Notes: generated by a model from the letters alone, not told the origin. DNA of 63,549 nucleotides from Fibrobacter sp. (GCA_017649565.1 JAGCGO010000113.1:1-63549); one strand, 5' to 3'. Numbered from the stretch's first letter, positions 1-10,538 are shown. Program-made: numbers and translations.

Positions 1-2
1 AG

Positions 3-497
3 CTCAAGATTCTCGACTACAACCGCGTGCTCAAGGACCTGAACGGCCGTACGCCGGAACAGCTCATGGCCGAGATGGAAAAGGTGTTCGACATCGTGGA
101 ACTGGATTCCATGAAGAGCCCCGAGAAGCAGAACCAGGTGAACTTCTACATGGGCGGCAAGTGGTACGCCTGCACGTTCAAGGCCCAGTTCCTCAAGAAC
201 CTCGGCCCGGTCGACAGTCTGGATGTCGCCCTGCTGCAGAGACTCATCCTGAAGCCGCTCTTCGATATCGACGACCCGCGTACTTCCAAGCGCATCGACT
301 TTGTCGGTGGCATCCGCGGTCTCGGCGAGCTCGTGAAGCGCGTGGACAGCGGCGAGTGCGCCTGCGCATTTGCCATGTACCCGACGACGCTTGACCAGCT
401 GATGAACATCGCCGACGCCGGCGAGATCATGCCGCCGAAGAGCACTTGGTTCGAACCCAAGCTGCGCGACGGCCTCCTGGTCCACTCGCTCGACTAA
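3..497 (+). CDS. DUF1015 family protein, C-terminal part (5' truncated)
   Basis: The reading frame is open from base 3, so this is the tail of a gene that starts outside the window. The visible 164 residues begin LKILDYNRV and contain an E-C-A-C-A-F-A-M-Y-P stretch followed by a MPPKSTWFEPK-type ending, which is typical of the C-terminus of DUF1015 proteins. These are widespread in bacteria, usually over 400 residues long, and have no firmly established biochemical role. A hairpin terminator follows directly, so it ends its transcription unit and converges on the signal peptidase homologue. Family assignment is by motif recognition; function is unknown. Confidence 0.75.
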   Translation, partial: LKILDYNRVLKDLNGRTPEQLMAEMEKVFDIVELDSMKSPEKQNQVNFYMGGKWYACTFKAQFLKNLGPVDSLDVALLQRLILKPLFDIDDPRTSKRIDFVGGIRGLGELVKRVDSGECACAFAMYPTTLDQLMNIADAGEIMPPKSTWFEPKLRDGLLVHSLD

Positions 498-517
498 TTA
501 AGTTTGTTGGAACTCTG

Positions 518-553
518 CCCCGGATGGCTTTGGCTGTCCGGGGTTATTTTTTT
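518..553 (+). terminator. Rho-independent terminator between converging genes
   Basis: CCCCGGA at 518-524 pairs with TCCGGGG at 537-543 around a 12-nt loop and is followed by TTATTTTTTTTT. It terminates the DUF1015 gene. The minus-strand gene arriving from the right ends at 544, immediately beside the stem. Confidence 0.8.
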
Positions 554-1671
554 TGCCCTTTTGTGGGCTCCGTAACAGGATCGATGGCCTTGATGGCGTG
601 AGGTCTCTTGATTTCCCTGACCTTAACGTTTCTGCCGGGCTTGTTCTCGTTGACCTGATGCGGATCGTCGTGGCGGGCATCCTTCTTGATAGCCTCGACT
701 TCGACCTTGATCTTTTTAGGTTCTTCCTTTGCAGGTTCTTTCGGGGCTTCGTTATGGTCTTCCTTCTTTTTTATGGGGAGGAAGGTCTTCTGGAATTCCT
801 GCAGCTTTTTAAGGACAAACTGCTTCGCGATGTCGGGCTGCTTTATGTATCGTCCGAGAATGCGCTCCTTGGTAAAGAAGCCGAGTTCGCGCGAGTCGAC
901 GCAGTGGTTTCCCTTTTCGCAGGCGAGGTAGTAGTTGTCGCTCGCGACGACGAACGTGTCCAACGGGACCGAATCGCCCTCGACAAAGAATTGGCGCTTG
1001 ATCTTGATGGGCGAGTTGCCGGGTTCTGCCTGGCGGATCTGCATTTCGATAAGTCGCCTGTCTTGCCAGGGGAGCACGTCCAGTTCCTTAAGGCTCACCA
1101 GGCGGTGCCCCAGCTTGGTCGACCCTATGCGCTCGATGGGAATTTCGCGGTTCCCTTGCCAAAGCGTGGACTTGATGGTGAGGGGGAGGCCCTGTTCGTT
1201 CATCAGTCTCAGGATGTAGTCTTCTTCCACGTCGTTGAGGGCGGAAAGGATGATGGTGTCACCCTGCCTGGGAACGTAGAACTTGCGCGTCTCGATAAAG
1301 GAGTCTTCGCCGCGCCACATGAAGCGCTTGCGCTTGGTCTTGATGCGTCCCTTGTCCGAAATTTCGATGGTGTCGCCCGGGTAGCCGATGATTTTGCGGA
1401 CCAGAGTCTCGTCGTTTGTTTGCCTGGCCCAGACGATATCGCCGAAGGATGCCTTGTCGATACATTGCGGGAGTCGGCAGACCCATACCAGCGAGCCCTT
1501 CTTGATGAGGGGCTGCATGGCCGTGTCGCGCAGGAGTATCGGTTCGATGGCGTAGTAGCGTATAGCGAGCGCGCCGGTAAAGGCGAGGAGCATGATGAAT
1601 ACGGCAAAGAAGAGGCGGGACTTGGATGTCCGCCACTGCAGTCGCCTTACTTTTCTGTCCAGGTATGCCAT
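544..1671 (-). CDS. Signal peptidase I homologue lacking the catalytic Ser and Lys
   Basis: The 375-residue protein has one N-terminal membrane segment (about 20-40) followed by an S26-type fold. Box B reads DTAMQP, so the nucleophilic Ser that precedes Met in active enzymes is Ala51. Box D reads VRKIIGYPGD. Counting back from PGD, the usual general-base Lys is Arg92 and the usual Arg is Lys93. Box E (CVDSRELGFF) and the GD of the box C region are kept, so the fold looks intact. About 90 Lys/Glu-rich residues form a C-terminal tail. The gene lies just downstream of lepA, the classical lepA-lepB order. It is probably a non-peptidase paralogue or scaffold; a true lepB should exist elsewhere. 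The ATG start directly precedes the membrane segment. Confidence 0.85.
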   Translation of the reverse strand: MAYLDRKVRRLQWRTSKSRLFFAVFIMLLAFTGALAIRYYAIEPILLRDTAMQPLIKKGSLVWVCRLPQCIDKASFGDIVWARQTNDETLVRKIIGYPGDTIEISDKGRIKTKRKRFMWRGEDSFIETRKFYVPRQGDTIILSALNDVEEDYILRLMNEQGLPLTIKSTLWQGNREIPIERIGSTKLGHRLVSLKELDVLPWQDRRLIEMQIRQAEPGNSPIKIKRQFFVEGDSVPLDTFVVASDNYYLACEKGNHCVDSRELGFFTKERILGRYIKQPDIAKQFVLKKLQEFQKTFLPIKKKEDHNEAPKEPAKEEPKKIKVEVEAIKKDARHDDPHQVNENKPGRNVKVREIKRPHAIKAIDPVTEPTKGQKK

Positions 1672-1686
1672 CGCCTTCGAATGAAT

Positions 1687-3507
<1,821 letters not shown>

Positions 3508-3672
3508 AGATGCGATAAAAATATCGTTGTGAGTCTTTTTTGGGGGTAAATATAGAAAAATAGGCGATTGACGAGGAACACGGCGGCCCCGGTGCAATAT
3601 TCGATTCGAAAAAATGTATATTTGGGATGCACATTCCGTGCATGGTGCTGCACAACATTGAGAGTCCAGAAA

Positions 3673-4200
3673 GTGGTAAAAAAAATCATTCTTTTCACGG
3701 CTGTTTTCGGCCTATGTTCCCTGGCGTTTGCCGAAGGGAAGGTTTTCAACAAAGATTATAGCGGCGTCAAGGAAATCCAGGCTACGATTACCACCGATGA
3801 AGGTGAAATTCTCGTCGACCTGAATTTCAAGGAAGCCCCGAATACGGTCGCCAATTTTGTGGACCTTGCGGACAAGGGTTTCTACAACGGCCTTACGTTC
3901 CATCGCGTGATTAACGGGTTCATGATCCAGGGTGGCGATCCCGACGGCAACGGCACGGGCGGTCCCGGCTATACCATCGACGACGAGCCGAACAAGCTTA
4001 AGCATGAATATGGAGTCATCTCCATGGCGAACCGTGGCCCGAATACGGCCGGTTCTCAGTTCTTTATCACCCAGATGCCCCAGCCCCACCTGGACGGAAA
4101 GCACACCGTGTTTGGCCGCGTCATCAAGGGTCACGACGTCGTTTGCCGCGTCGAACAGTTTGATAGAATTATTAACATCAAAATTGTGGAAAAGAAATAA
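3673..4200 (+). CDS. Periplasmic cyclophilin-type peptidyl-prolyl isomerase
   Basis: Cyclophilin fold with the hallmark strings [22 protein letters not shown] and [11 protein letters not shown], which hold the active-site Arg, Gln, Phe, Trp-equivalent and His positions. A signal peptide ([20 protein letters not shown]) shows it is exported, so it probably assists folding in the periplasm. No ATG sits at a sensible place. GTG at 3673 puts the signal peptide at the N-terminus (175 aa), and TTG at 3658 is the alternative. A longer frame from 3568 only adds implausible residues. The next gene begins 2 bp after the stop, indicating an operon. Confidence 0.88.
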   Translation: MVKKIILFTAVFGLCSLAFAEGKVFNKDYSGVKEIQATITTDEGEILVDLNFKEAPNTVANFVDLADKGFYNGLTFHRVINGFMIQGGDPDGNGTGGPGYTIDDEPNKLKHEYGVISMANRGPNTAGSQFFITQMPQPHLDGKHTVFGRVIKGHDVVCRVEQFDRIINIKIVEKK

Positions 4201-4202
4201 GT

Positions 4203-5396
4203 ATGAGTTCTAAGAAAGTGTCTTCGAAAAAATCCGCTGCGAAGAGCGCTCCGGCGAAGAAACCTGCCGCAAAGAAGCCCGCTGCCAAGCCGGCAGCCAA
4301 GTCCTCTAAGCCGGCAGCCAAGCCTGCTGCAAAGTCGGCCAAGCCTGCCAAGCCCGCTCCGAAGGCTGCTGATAAGAAGTCTGCTGCAAAACCGGCTGCA
4401 AAGCCCGTAGCCAAGGCCGCCGCTAAGTCCGCGAAACCGGCCAAGCCGGCTCCGAAGGCTCCTGCAAAGAAGCCCGCTGCCAAGCCGGCCGCAAAGCCCG
4501 CCGCAAAGGCTCCTGCCAAATCTGCAAAGCCGGCCGCAAAGCCGCAGAAGGCTCCCGCGAAACCGGCCAAGCCGGCCCCGAAGGCTCCTGCTAAATCCGC
4601 AAAGCCCGCCAAGCCGGCAGCCAAGCCCGCTGCAAAGCCCGCTAAGCCGGCTCCGAAGGCCGCCGAGAAGAAGCCCGCCGCCAAGCCGGCTCCGAAGGCT
4701 CCCGAGAAGAAGTCCGCCGCCAAGCCGGCCGCTAAGCCGGAAGCCAAGCCGTCCAAGGCCGTTGAACCGGTTGCCAAGGTCGTGAAGAAAGAGGCTCCGA
4801 AGGCAAACGCTCCCGAGACTGTTCCCGTCGAAGAATCCCCGAAGGCCGCCGAAGAGGTGAAGGCCAAGAAGGGCGGCAAGGAAAAGGTCGAGATTCCCTA
4901 CGCTGTCCTCCTCGAAGGCGGCAAGAAGCTCAACCGCTCCATCTTCTTCTTCGAGATCGACGAAAACGAGGAACGCGCCAACAAGAAGAAGGTCTCTTCC
5001 GAAATGAAGAACCTCGACATGAAGCCGACCTCGGCCATCCGTCACAAGATTTCCCTTGCGGAAGAAACTCAGGAAGAACTGACCGAGCGCCTGCTCAAGG
5101 AACTCGAGGAACAGAACCTTGCGTTCACCCGCGAGGCGGCGACCCAGATTTGCACCCGCTGCAACAAGAACCTCGTGTCTCCCGAATTCTGGGTGGACAA
5201 GCATCTCGGCTACTGCGAAGAATGTGCCGCGATCCTGAAGCTCGGACAGTCCAAGGAAGCCCGCAAGGTCGAATACCAGCTCGGTGCCATGGGTGGCGAC
5301 TCCCTGGACGAGGCTGAGGATGATAGCGAGTTTGGCGAAGGACCGGACGCAGCCGATATCAAGGATGCCGAAGAAGAGTTCGCCGATTTCGAATAG
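4203..5396 (+). CDS. Histone H1-like Lys/Ala/Pro-rich protein with DksA-type zinc finger
   Basis: The 397 residues fall into three parts. Residues 1 to about 200 are almost only Lys, Ala and Pro in AAKPAAKPAKPAPKA-type repeats, like eukaryotic H1 tails and bacterial AlgP/Hc1 proteins. The middle has an ordinary composition with a short coiled-coil-like helix. A finger C-x2-C-x17-C-x2-C (ICTRCNK to YCEECA) has exactly the Cys spacing of DksA/TraR, and the last 35 residues are strongly acidic. A DNA- or RNA polymerase-associated role is inferred: the basic tail could bind DNA and the finger part could act like DksA. It sits 2 bp after the cyclophilin gene and ends at a strong bidirectional terminator. 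Confidence 0.8.
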   Translation: MSSKKVSSKKSAAKSAPAKKPAAKKPAAKPAAKSSKPAAKPAAKSAKPAKPAPKAADKKSAAKPAAKPVAKAAAKSAKPAKPAPKAPAKKPAAKPAAKPAAKAPAKSAKPAAKPQKAPAKPAKPAPKAPAKSAKPAKPAAKPAAKPAKPAPKAAEKKPAAKPAPKAPEKKSAAKPAAKPEAKPSKAVEPVAKVVKKEAPKANAPETVPVEESPKAAEEVKAKKGGKEKVEIPYAVLLEGGKKLNRSIFFFEIDENEERANKKKVSSEMKNLDMKPTSAIRHKISLAEETQEELTERLLKELEEQNLAFTREAATQICTRCNKNLVSPEFWVDKHLGYCEECAAILKLGQSKEARKVEYQLGAMGGDSLDEAEDDSEFGEGPDAADIKDAEEEFADFE

Positions 5397-5421
5397 TCGA
5401 CTATTCGTTCAAGTCTAAAAC

Positions 5422-5448
5422 AAAAAGGACCCTCGGGGGTCCTTTTTT
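5422..5448. terminator. Bidirectional hairpin terminator
   Basis: AAAAAGGACCC and GGGTCCTTTTT flank a short loop, giving A-tracts and T-tracts on both sides. It separates the H1-like gene from the converging lexA gene and can serve both. Confidence 0.85.
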
Positions 5449-5491
5449 ATGTTGTATAAAACGTGCGAGGTTTTTGCTCTAGGGGTTGGGC

Positions 5492-6139
5492 CTAGTTGAC
5501 CCTGCGCATCACGCCGATGACGCGGCCGGCAATCGAGAAGTCCTTGCGGTTGTTCACGATAATCGGGCGGTACTTCGGGTTTGCTGCCCTCAGTTCGATA
5601 TGGTCGGAACTGGGGTGGTAGTACTTGACGGTTGCCTCGTTGTCGATCTGTGCGACGACGATTTCGCCCTGCTCGGCGCTCTTCTGCTGGCGCGCGAAAA
5701 TCAGGTCGCCGTCGAAGATGCCCGCGTTGATCATGGAGTCGCCCTTGACGCGGAGTGCGAAGACGTCGCTACGGCAGGCGAGGAAGTCGCGGTCGATGGT
5801 GACCGTTCCCTCGAGGTTCTGGACGGCGAGGATCGGCTGGCCGGCGGCGACGCGGCCCACGATGGGAATTTCGATGGTGTTGTTGGCTACGGGTTCCTGG
5901 CTGTCGCTGCCGTTCGAGATGATCTCGAGACCACGGCTAAGGCGCGGCGAGCGGTTGATGTAACCCTTCTTGATGAGGGCGGCGAGGATGGAGCGAACGC
6001 CGTTCGTAGACGAAATCTCGAAATGGTTGCCGATTTCGCGCACGGTCGGCGGCATGTGGTTTTCCTTGGAGTACTTCTTGATGTACTCGTAGATCTCCGC
6101 TTGACGGTCTGTCAGTTCTTTTTTCTTTGTATAGTCCAT
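5492..6139 (-). CDS. lexA: LexA repressor, SOS regulator with self-cleaving S24 domain
   Basis: The 215-residue protein has an N-terminal winged helix ([12 protein letters not shown] to about 70) and a C-terminal S24 peptidase domain. The cleavage bond is Ala99-Gly100 (RVAAGQP), the nucleophile Ser135 (KGDSMINAG) and the general base Lys172 (ATVKYYH), so all catalytic parts are present. It represses SOS genes and cleaves itself when RecA filaments form. The ATG at 6139 is preferred: it has a GAGG ribosome binding site, starts in the usual LexA place, and lies downstream of the recognisable promoter. The longer in-frame start at 6214 lies inside the promoter and operator. Confidence 0.96.
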   Translation of the reverse strand: MDYTKKKELTDRQAEIYEYIKKYSKENHMPPTVREIGNHFEISSTNGVRSILAALIKKGYINRSPRLSRGLEIISNGSDSQEPVANNTIEIPIVGRVAAGQPILAVQNLEGTVTIDRDFLACRSDVFALRVKGDSMINAGIFDGDLIFARQQKSAEQGEIVVAQIDNEATVKYYHPSSDHIELRAANPKYRPIIVNNRKDFSIAGRVIGVMRRVN

Positions 6140-6192
6140 CTTGAACCTCGTTTTTTTTTGCCGTAAATCTAGTTTTGGCATTGACTTATATA

Positions 6193-6221
6193 AATATAGT
6201 GCACTCTTGGGCAAATGTCAA
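6193..6221 (-). promoter_or_regulatory. lexA promoter, near-perfect sigma-70 type
   Basis: On the minus strand TTGACA (6221-6216) is followed by a 17-bp spacer and TATATT (6198-6193). Transcription would start near 6186, giving a leader of about 47 nt with the GAGG ribosome binding site before the lexA ATG at 6139. Confidence 0.85.
6200..6213 (-). promoter_or_regulatory. LexA operator (SOS box) inside the lexA promoter
   Basis: The minus strand reads TGCCCAAGAGTGCA, which fits TGCNC-N4-GTGCA, the motif I recall being reported for Fibrobacter succinogenes LexA (from memory). It fills most of the spacer between -35 and -10, so bound LexA would block RNA polymerase, giving autoregulation. The match in both sequence and placement is the main support. 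Confidence 0.85.
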
Positions 6222-6369
6222 TAGTTTCACTGCACATTTTTTCACTTTTTACCTTTCGCGCCCGTTCTTCCCGTATTTTCGTAAAAAAGTTTTTGATAAG
6301 ATTTTTTCTATTGCTATATTGCGCTGCAACTTTTACTTTTCTTTAAAAAAGGTATACAAAAGAGGAATT

Positions 6370-8517
6370 ATGGGCACGGTTCGGAAATTTTTCGGTTTTT
6401 CCTGGATTTTTTACGCTTGCGCTGTCTTTTTCATGGTAGCTTGCGGTTCTGATTCCGAATCGAGTTCTGGGCCGGAAAACGATTCTGAAATTGAATCTGA
6501 TTCCGGAGACGAGTCCAAGTCCGGTTCCGAAGACGAGTCCAAGTCTGGTTCCGAAGATAAGAAGAAGAAGGAAATCCAGGTAGATAAAAAGATGTCTTCT
6601 TCGCCCGTTATCATTGAAACGAAGTATGATTCCAGGATTCGCGAAGAATTTACTTCGGTCCAATTTGGTCGGTATATTTGGACGGCGAAAAACTCATCCT
6701 CGGAACGCAACGTGTCGGGCTATACAGTGTGCTATGCCAATAACGGGGATAACTGCGATACCTACGGACGTCTCTATCATAACAATGCCTATAACGCATG
6801 TCCCCATGACTTCTACATTCCGTCCGAAGACGATTGGAAAACCATCATGAGCCTGCGCAAGCAGCATCCCGAGTTGGCCGAGGCCTTGACTTTCCCGCTG
6901 GGTGGATATTGCGATTACAAGTCGTTTTCGTTGAAGGACGAAGAAGGCTACTATCTCACATCGAATGACAGGGCTGCTGTCGTGGACAGCAAGGGCTCTG
7001 TTTCGTTTAGGGACATCAAGAGCGACGATTACGTATCGGTGCGTTGTATTCGCCGGATAAATTGCTATGCAACGCTCGATGACCTGCCGGATTGTGAGGA
7101 AGATAACTCGACCCTTTATTATGTCATGGAGAAAAAGTCCAATTACCGTTGTCTCGGAAATCGCTGGGTAGATGATTTTAGCAACACCTGCAGATCGCAG
7201 GATGAAGGCACTTATTCCATTTACAATGACTCCATGTATATTTGCAAAAATGAGCAATGGCAGCTGGCATCCATAGAGGATTCGAAGGAATTGTGTACTA
7301 AGGAAATGGAAGGCACAACTTATTTGTTCAATGGGTTGCAATACGCTTGCGAGAATGAACGGTGGCGCAGTTTTGATGCTATTGAACGGGAACTGGGGTA
7401 TTGCAAGGAATCGATGGACGGAAAAATAGATACGGTCCATTATAATTATGTCGTGACGGGTTTGTATGGGTGGAAAGGCAAATATAAACTTTATGTCTGT
7501 GACTCGAGAAAGTGGCGAGACCTAGAACCCTCGGATTTGTTTGGCGAGTGCGACAGTACGAATCTATATAAAGAGGCCGTTTATGCATCGACGCGTATTG
7601 TTTGCAGAAATGGCTCTTGGTCTTTCCTTAATAATTTAGAAAGCGATATCGGTATTTGTTCTCCGGAAAAGATTGGCGTTATAACTAGAACTTCGAATGG
7701 TTCTAACGACTACATTTGTAAAGAAGATGGGTGGCAGCGCGCTACGCAACGCGATTTTTTGGGGGATTGTACCGCTGAAATGGAATATCAAATGAAACCT
7801 TATGCGGGTAGCACGTATTATTGTCACGATTTACAATGGACGCGCGCCGATTCAATTCAGGCAAAGATCGGGGTTTGTACCGCAGATCGTGAAGGTGATG
7901 TCGATTCGTTGGTCACTCAATTTGGAATGCGCTCGTTTGTTTGTGACTCCTTGAAATGGCGTTGGCAGGTTGCCGCGGATGTTTATGGGGATTGCCAAGA
8001 TACTATGGAGTTTAAGGTATATATTGCGAATCATTGTGAATATTATTGCCGCGATGGGGAATGGAAAGAACTGAGCATGGAAAAGGATCTCGGTTTCTGC
8101 ACGATGGAAAATAAAAATGAATTGAACTTCATCGTAAATTCGCGGGGGGATTCTTCGTGGTACATTTGTAACGGCAAGTTCTGGTATTATGCTAAGGGCC
8201 TAGAGGCTTCTTTGGGACCTTGCGTCGAAGAAAGAAAGAACGAAATTGGCACCATAGATTCTGTTGCGTATAAATGCAGCGGAACCACTTGGATTACGAT
8301 GACGGCCAATGAGTATTTGGAAAAATGCGATTCCACAATCTGGGGAAAGCGTTTGCATTATCAGAACAAAGCCTATTTGTGCAAAGGCACGAAATGGGAG
8401 CAGGAGTTGGCTATCGATTGGGATGAAAAGCCCTGCACCATGGAAAGGAGTGGGGAAACTGTCTTGTACGAAGGGGCCAACTATGTCTGTAAAGAAGGCA
8501 AGTGGCAAGAGCAGTAA
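6370..8517 (+). CDS. FISUMP lipoprotein with 13 tandem Cys/Trp modules
   Basis: The 715-residue protein starts at ATG 6370 behind AGAGGA. A lipobox (FFMVAC, Cys25) is followed by an acidic Ser/Glu/Asp linker with an imperfect KSGSEDES duplication. A divergent FISUMP domain (about 80-240) keeps the CDTYGRLYH, ACPHDFYIPSEDDW and VRCIRR landmarks. The remaining 475 residues are about 13 copies of a roughly 35-45 residue module: Cys, a variable stretch often ending Tyr-x-Cys, then Trp, with a helix-like spacer before the next Cys. Paired cysteines suggest one disulfide per module on the cell surface. The next gene has the same architecture 23 bp on, so the pair is probably an operon from duplication. 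Ligand and role are unknown. Confidence 0.85.
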   Translation: MGTVRKFFGFSWIFYACAVFFMVACGSDSESSSGPENDSEIESDSGDESKSGSEDESKSGSEDKKKKEIQVDKKMSSSPVIIETKYDSRIREEFTSVQFGRYIWTAKNSSSERNVSGYTVCYANNGDNCDTYGRLYHNNAYNACPHDFYIPSEDDWKTIMSLRKQHPELAEALTFPLGGYCDYKSFSLKDEEGYYLTSNDRAAVVDSKGSVSFRDIKSDDYVSVRCIRRINCYATLDDLPDCEEDNSTLYYVMEKKSNYRCLGNRWVDDFSNTCRSQDEGTYSIYNDSMYICKNEQWQLASIEDSKELCTKEMEGTTYLFNGLQYACENERWRSFDAIERELGYCKESMDGKIDTVHYNYVVTGLYGWKGKYKLYVCDSRKWRDLEPSDLFGECDSTNLYKEAVYASTRIVCRNGSWSFLNNLESDIGICSPEKIGVITRTSNGSNDYICKEDGWQRATQRDFLGDCTAEMEYQMKPYAGSTYYCHDLQWTRADSIQAKIGVCTADREGDVDSLVTQFGMRSFVCDSLKWRWQVAADVYGDCQDTMEFKVYIANHCEYYCRDGEWKELSMEKDLGFCTMENKNELNFIVNSRGDSSWYICNGKFWYYAKGLEASLGPCVEERKNEIGTIDSVAYKCSGTTWITMTANEYLEKCDSTIWGKRLHYQNKAYLCKGTKWEQELAIDWDEKPCTMERSGETVLYEGANYVCKEGKWQEQ

Positions 8518-8540
8518 AATTGATTTTGTAGGTGGCGAAT

Positions 8541-10538
8541 ATGAATAGCTTGTTGAAAAAAATGGGTTTATGGAAGGTCGTTCTTGTTCTGTTTGGCTGC
8601 CTGTTTTGGGCATGTGGTTCGGATTCGTCAAGTAGCTCGTCGGAAGCACCGGATAGCCAGTTGAATAGCTGCTCCAGCGAAGAAGGGGCTGATAGTGCGT
8701 CTTCCAGTTCTGTGCAAGGCCAATCCGTGGCAAATGTCGAAAACCTGGATTTGGAACAGTTCAAGACGAAACGTGATAGCGTCGTTAAGGGCGAGGATGG
8801 AACGGTCTACGGAATCTTTGATTTGGGACCGGCCACGTGGATAGCGGAAAACCTGAATGTGCTCGATCCTGTTGCCTTGAAGAGCACTTGCTATGGTTAT
8901 GACGATAAGTATTGCGAAAAGTATGGCCGCCTATATATGTATTATCCCAATACCACCAAGATGGGGAGCTTATGTCCTATCGGATACTCGCTTCCTTCTG
9001 TTGGCGCATGGAAGACGCTTATCGAGAAAACGGGCTTTGCTGATGGAGTATTTTCGGGCATTTGTGAAAAAAAGGATACCTTGGTCTGTAACGATCTAGA
9101 CAAATCGACACGATTCCTGACCTATGATGGCAGTGCCTTTGTCTTGACTAAGGGTGATGATGGCCTGATATCGTACAATGTTGAAAAGGTCGACACTAAC
9201 GGCTTTTATTCGATTCGCTGCATCCGATATCATACGTTTGTAGAGACGGATGCCGACATGCCGGAATGCGATACTTTGGTGTCTGGTATTCCCATGATCT
9301 TTGTGGCTTCCAGGGGAGGAAATTTACAATGTTCTGCGCGTTCGGGTAAATGGGAGTCGAATAATTCCCAGGGGGAATGCTTGCCGATTGAGAGCGGAGA
9401 AACTGTTTTGATAAACGGACTTATTTTCCGATGTGATGGTAAATATTGGACAATGCCTACGATAGATGATTTGGAAGTCCCTTGTACCAAGGATAGCCTT
9501 TATAATGAATATATGTTGAATGAAAAACGCTACGTGTGTCTAGATTCTGGCTGGCATGTATTGACGAAGTCTTTGGAATCCAAGCTTGGATATTGCGGTC
9601 CCCATAAATTTGATAAGATCGTTTTGGATGATGAGGGAACGTACGTATGCGATTCGACCGGCTGGCAACGCGCAAAATCGGATGAAGTTCTTGGGGATTG
9701 TGGTGAAGAAAATAAATATGACTTTGTGGTCATTAATGGGTCGGAGTATTTGTGCGATTATACTGGAGAATGGAGGCTTAAGAACGGTATTGAGGAATTT
9801 ACAGGGTTTTTCTGTACGAACAAGACTTTTGGAGAAAAAGTCTATTATGGTTACCGCATTCATGAGTGCACTGAAACTGGTTGGCGGGGTGAGAAAATCC
9901 TCAATTATTTGGGTTATTGCGATAGGTCGAATGTTTGGGATACGGTAATGATTAGGGACACTGTTTTTATGTGCAATGGCCTCGGGGAATGGCAACGCCA
10001 GGCTCTCGCCTTGACATTTGGCTTGTGTACCGAGAAAAATATAAGGGATGTAAAGAGAGATTCTGCAGATGTACCCTATGTTTGTGAGATGGACCGTGCT
10101 CGATCCCTTGACGATGCGACTCTTAACAGTGTATGGGGCTGGTATGAGGCTGACGATTTTGATGTCATACGATCCCGATGTCGGGAGGATACGTCATTTG
10201 TCTTGATCAAGGACGAGAGATACTATGAATGTAAATATGGCGAATTTTCAAACAGGTCTGCAAAATTGAGCGATCACATTGGAGAGTGTGTGCCCGTTTC
10301 GGGTCAAACCGTTCGTAAAACGATGTACAAAGGTGTCGAATATGTTTGTGATTACGAAGCCAATGAGAATGACTGGAAAAAAATGAACGCCTTGGATTCT
10401 GCTTATGGTTATTGCCGAAAATCACTTGATTTAGAAACCCATGTGTATTCGGATACGACCGAGGCAGTATGTACATCCAACTCGAAGAACGAGTATGAAT
10501 GGACTATACGTCCTAAGACGGCTACTGAAGATTTATAA
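8541..10538 (+). CDS. FISUMP lipoprotein with about 11 tandem Cys/Trp modules
   Basis: The 665-residue protein starts at ATG 8541 with AGGTGG five bases upstream. A GTG nine bases earlier is in frame but overlaps the ribosome binding site. Lipobox CLFWAC (Cys25) is followed by a Ser-rich linker, then a FISUMP domain with WIAENLN, YCEKYGRLYMY, LCPIGYSLPSVGAW and SIRCIRYH. About 11 copies of the same Cys...Tyr-x-Cys...Trp module as in the upstream gene follow. It is a tandem paralogue that has diverged strongly in sequence while keeping the cysteine pattern. The stop overlaps the stop of the converging lipoprotein gene, with no terminator between. A surface location is inferred from the lipobox and domain family. 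Confidence 0.85.
   Translation: MNSLLKKMGLWKVVLVLFGCLFWACGSDSSSSSSEAPDSQLNSCSSEEGADSASSSSVQGQSVANVENLDLEQFKTKRDSVVKGEDGTVYGIFDLGPATWIAENLNVLDPVALKSTCYGYDDKYCEKYGRLYMYYPNTTKMGSLCPIGYSLPSVGAWKTLIEKTGFADGVFSGICEKKDTLVCNDLDKSTRFLTYDGSAFVLTKGDDGLISYNVEKVDTNGFYSIRCIRYHTFVETDADMPECDTLVSGIPMIFVASRGGNLQCSARSGKWESNNSQGECLPIESGETVLINGLIFRCDGKYWTMPTIDDLEVPCTKDSLYNEYMLNEKRYVCLDSGWHVLTKSLESKLGYCGPHKFDKIVLDDEGTYVCDSTGWQRAKSDEVLGDCGEENKYDFVVINGSEYLCDYTGEWRLKNGIEEFTGFFCTNKTFGEKVYYGYRIHECTETGWRGEKILNYLGYCDRSNVWDTVMIRDTVFMCNGLGEWQRQALALTFGLCTEKNIRDVKRDSADVPYVCEMDRARSLDDATLNSVWGWYEADDFDVIRSRCREDTSFVLIKDERYYECKYGEFSNRSAKLSDHIGECVPVSGQTVRKTMYKGVEYVCDYEANENDWKKMNALDSAYGYCRKSLDLETHVYSDTTEAVCTSNSKNEYEWTIRPKTATEDL

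Noticed and set aside
4131..5204. Minus-strand frames rich in Gly, Leu, Ala and Arg opposite the H1-like gene
   Set aside because: They are mirror images of the Lys/Ala/Pro repeat; composition follows from the plus-strand codons.
6175..6369. Extended N-terminus of the first multi-module FISUMP protein
   Set aside because: The extension overlaps the lexA promoter and lexA leader; ATG 6370 has a ribosome binding site and begins a proper lipoprotein signal.
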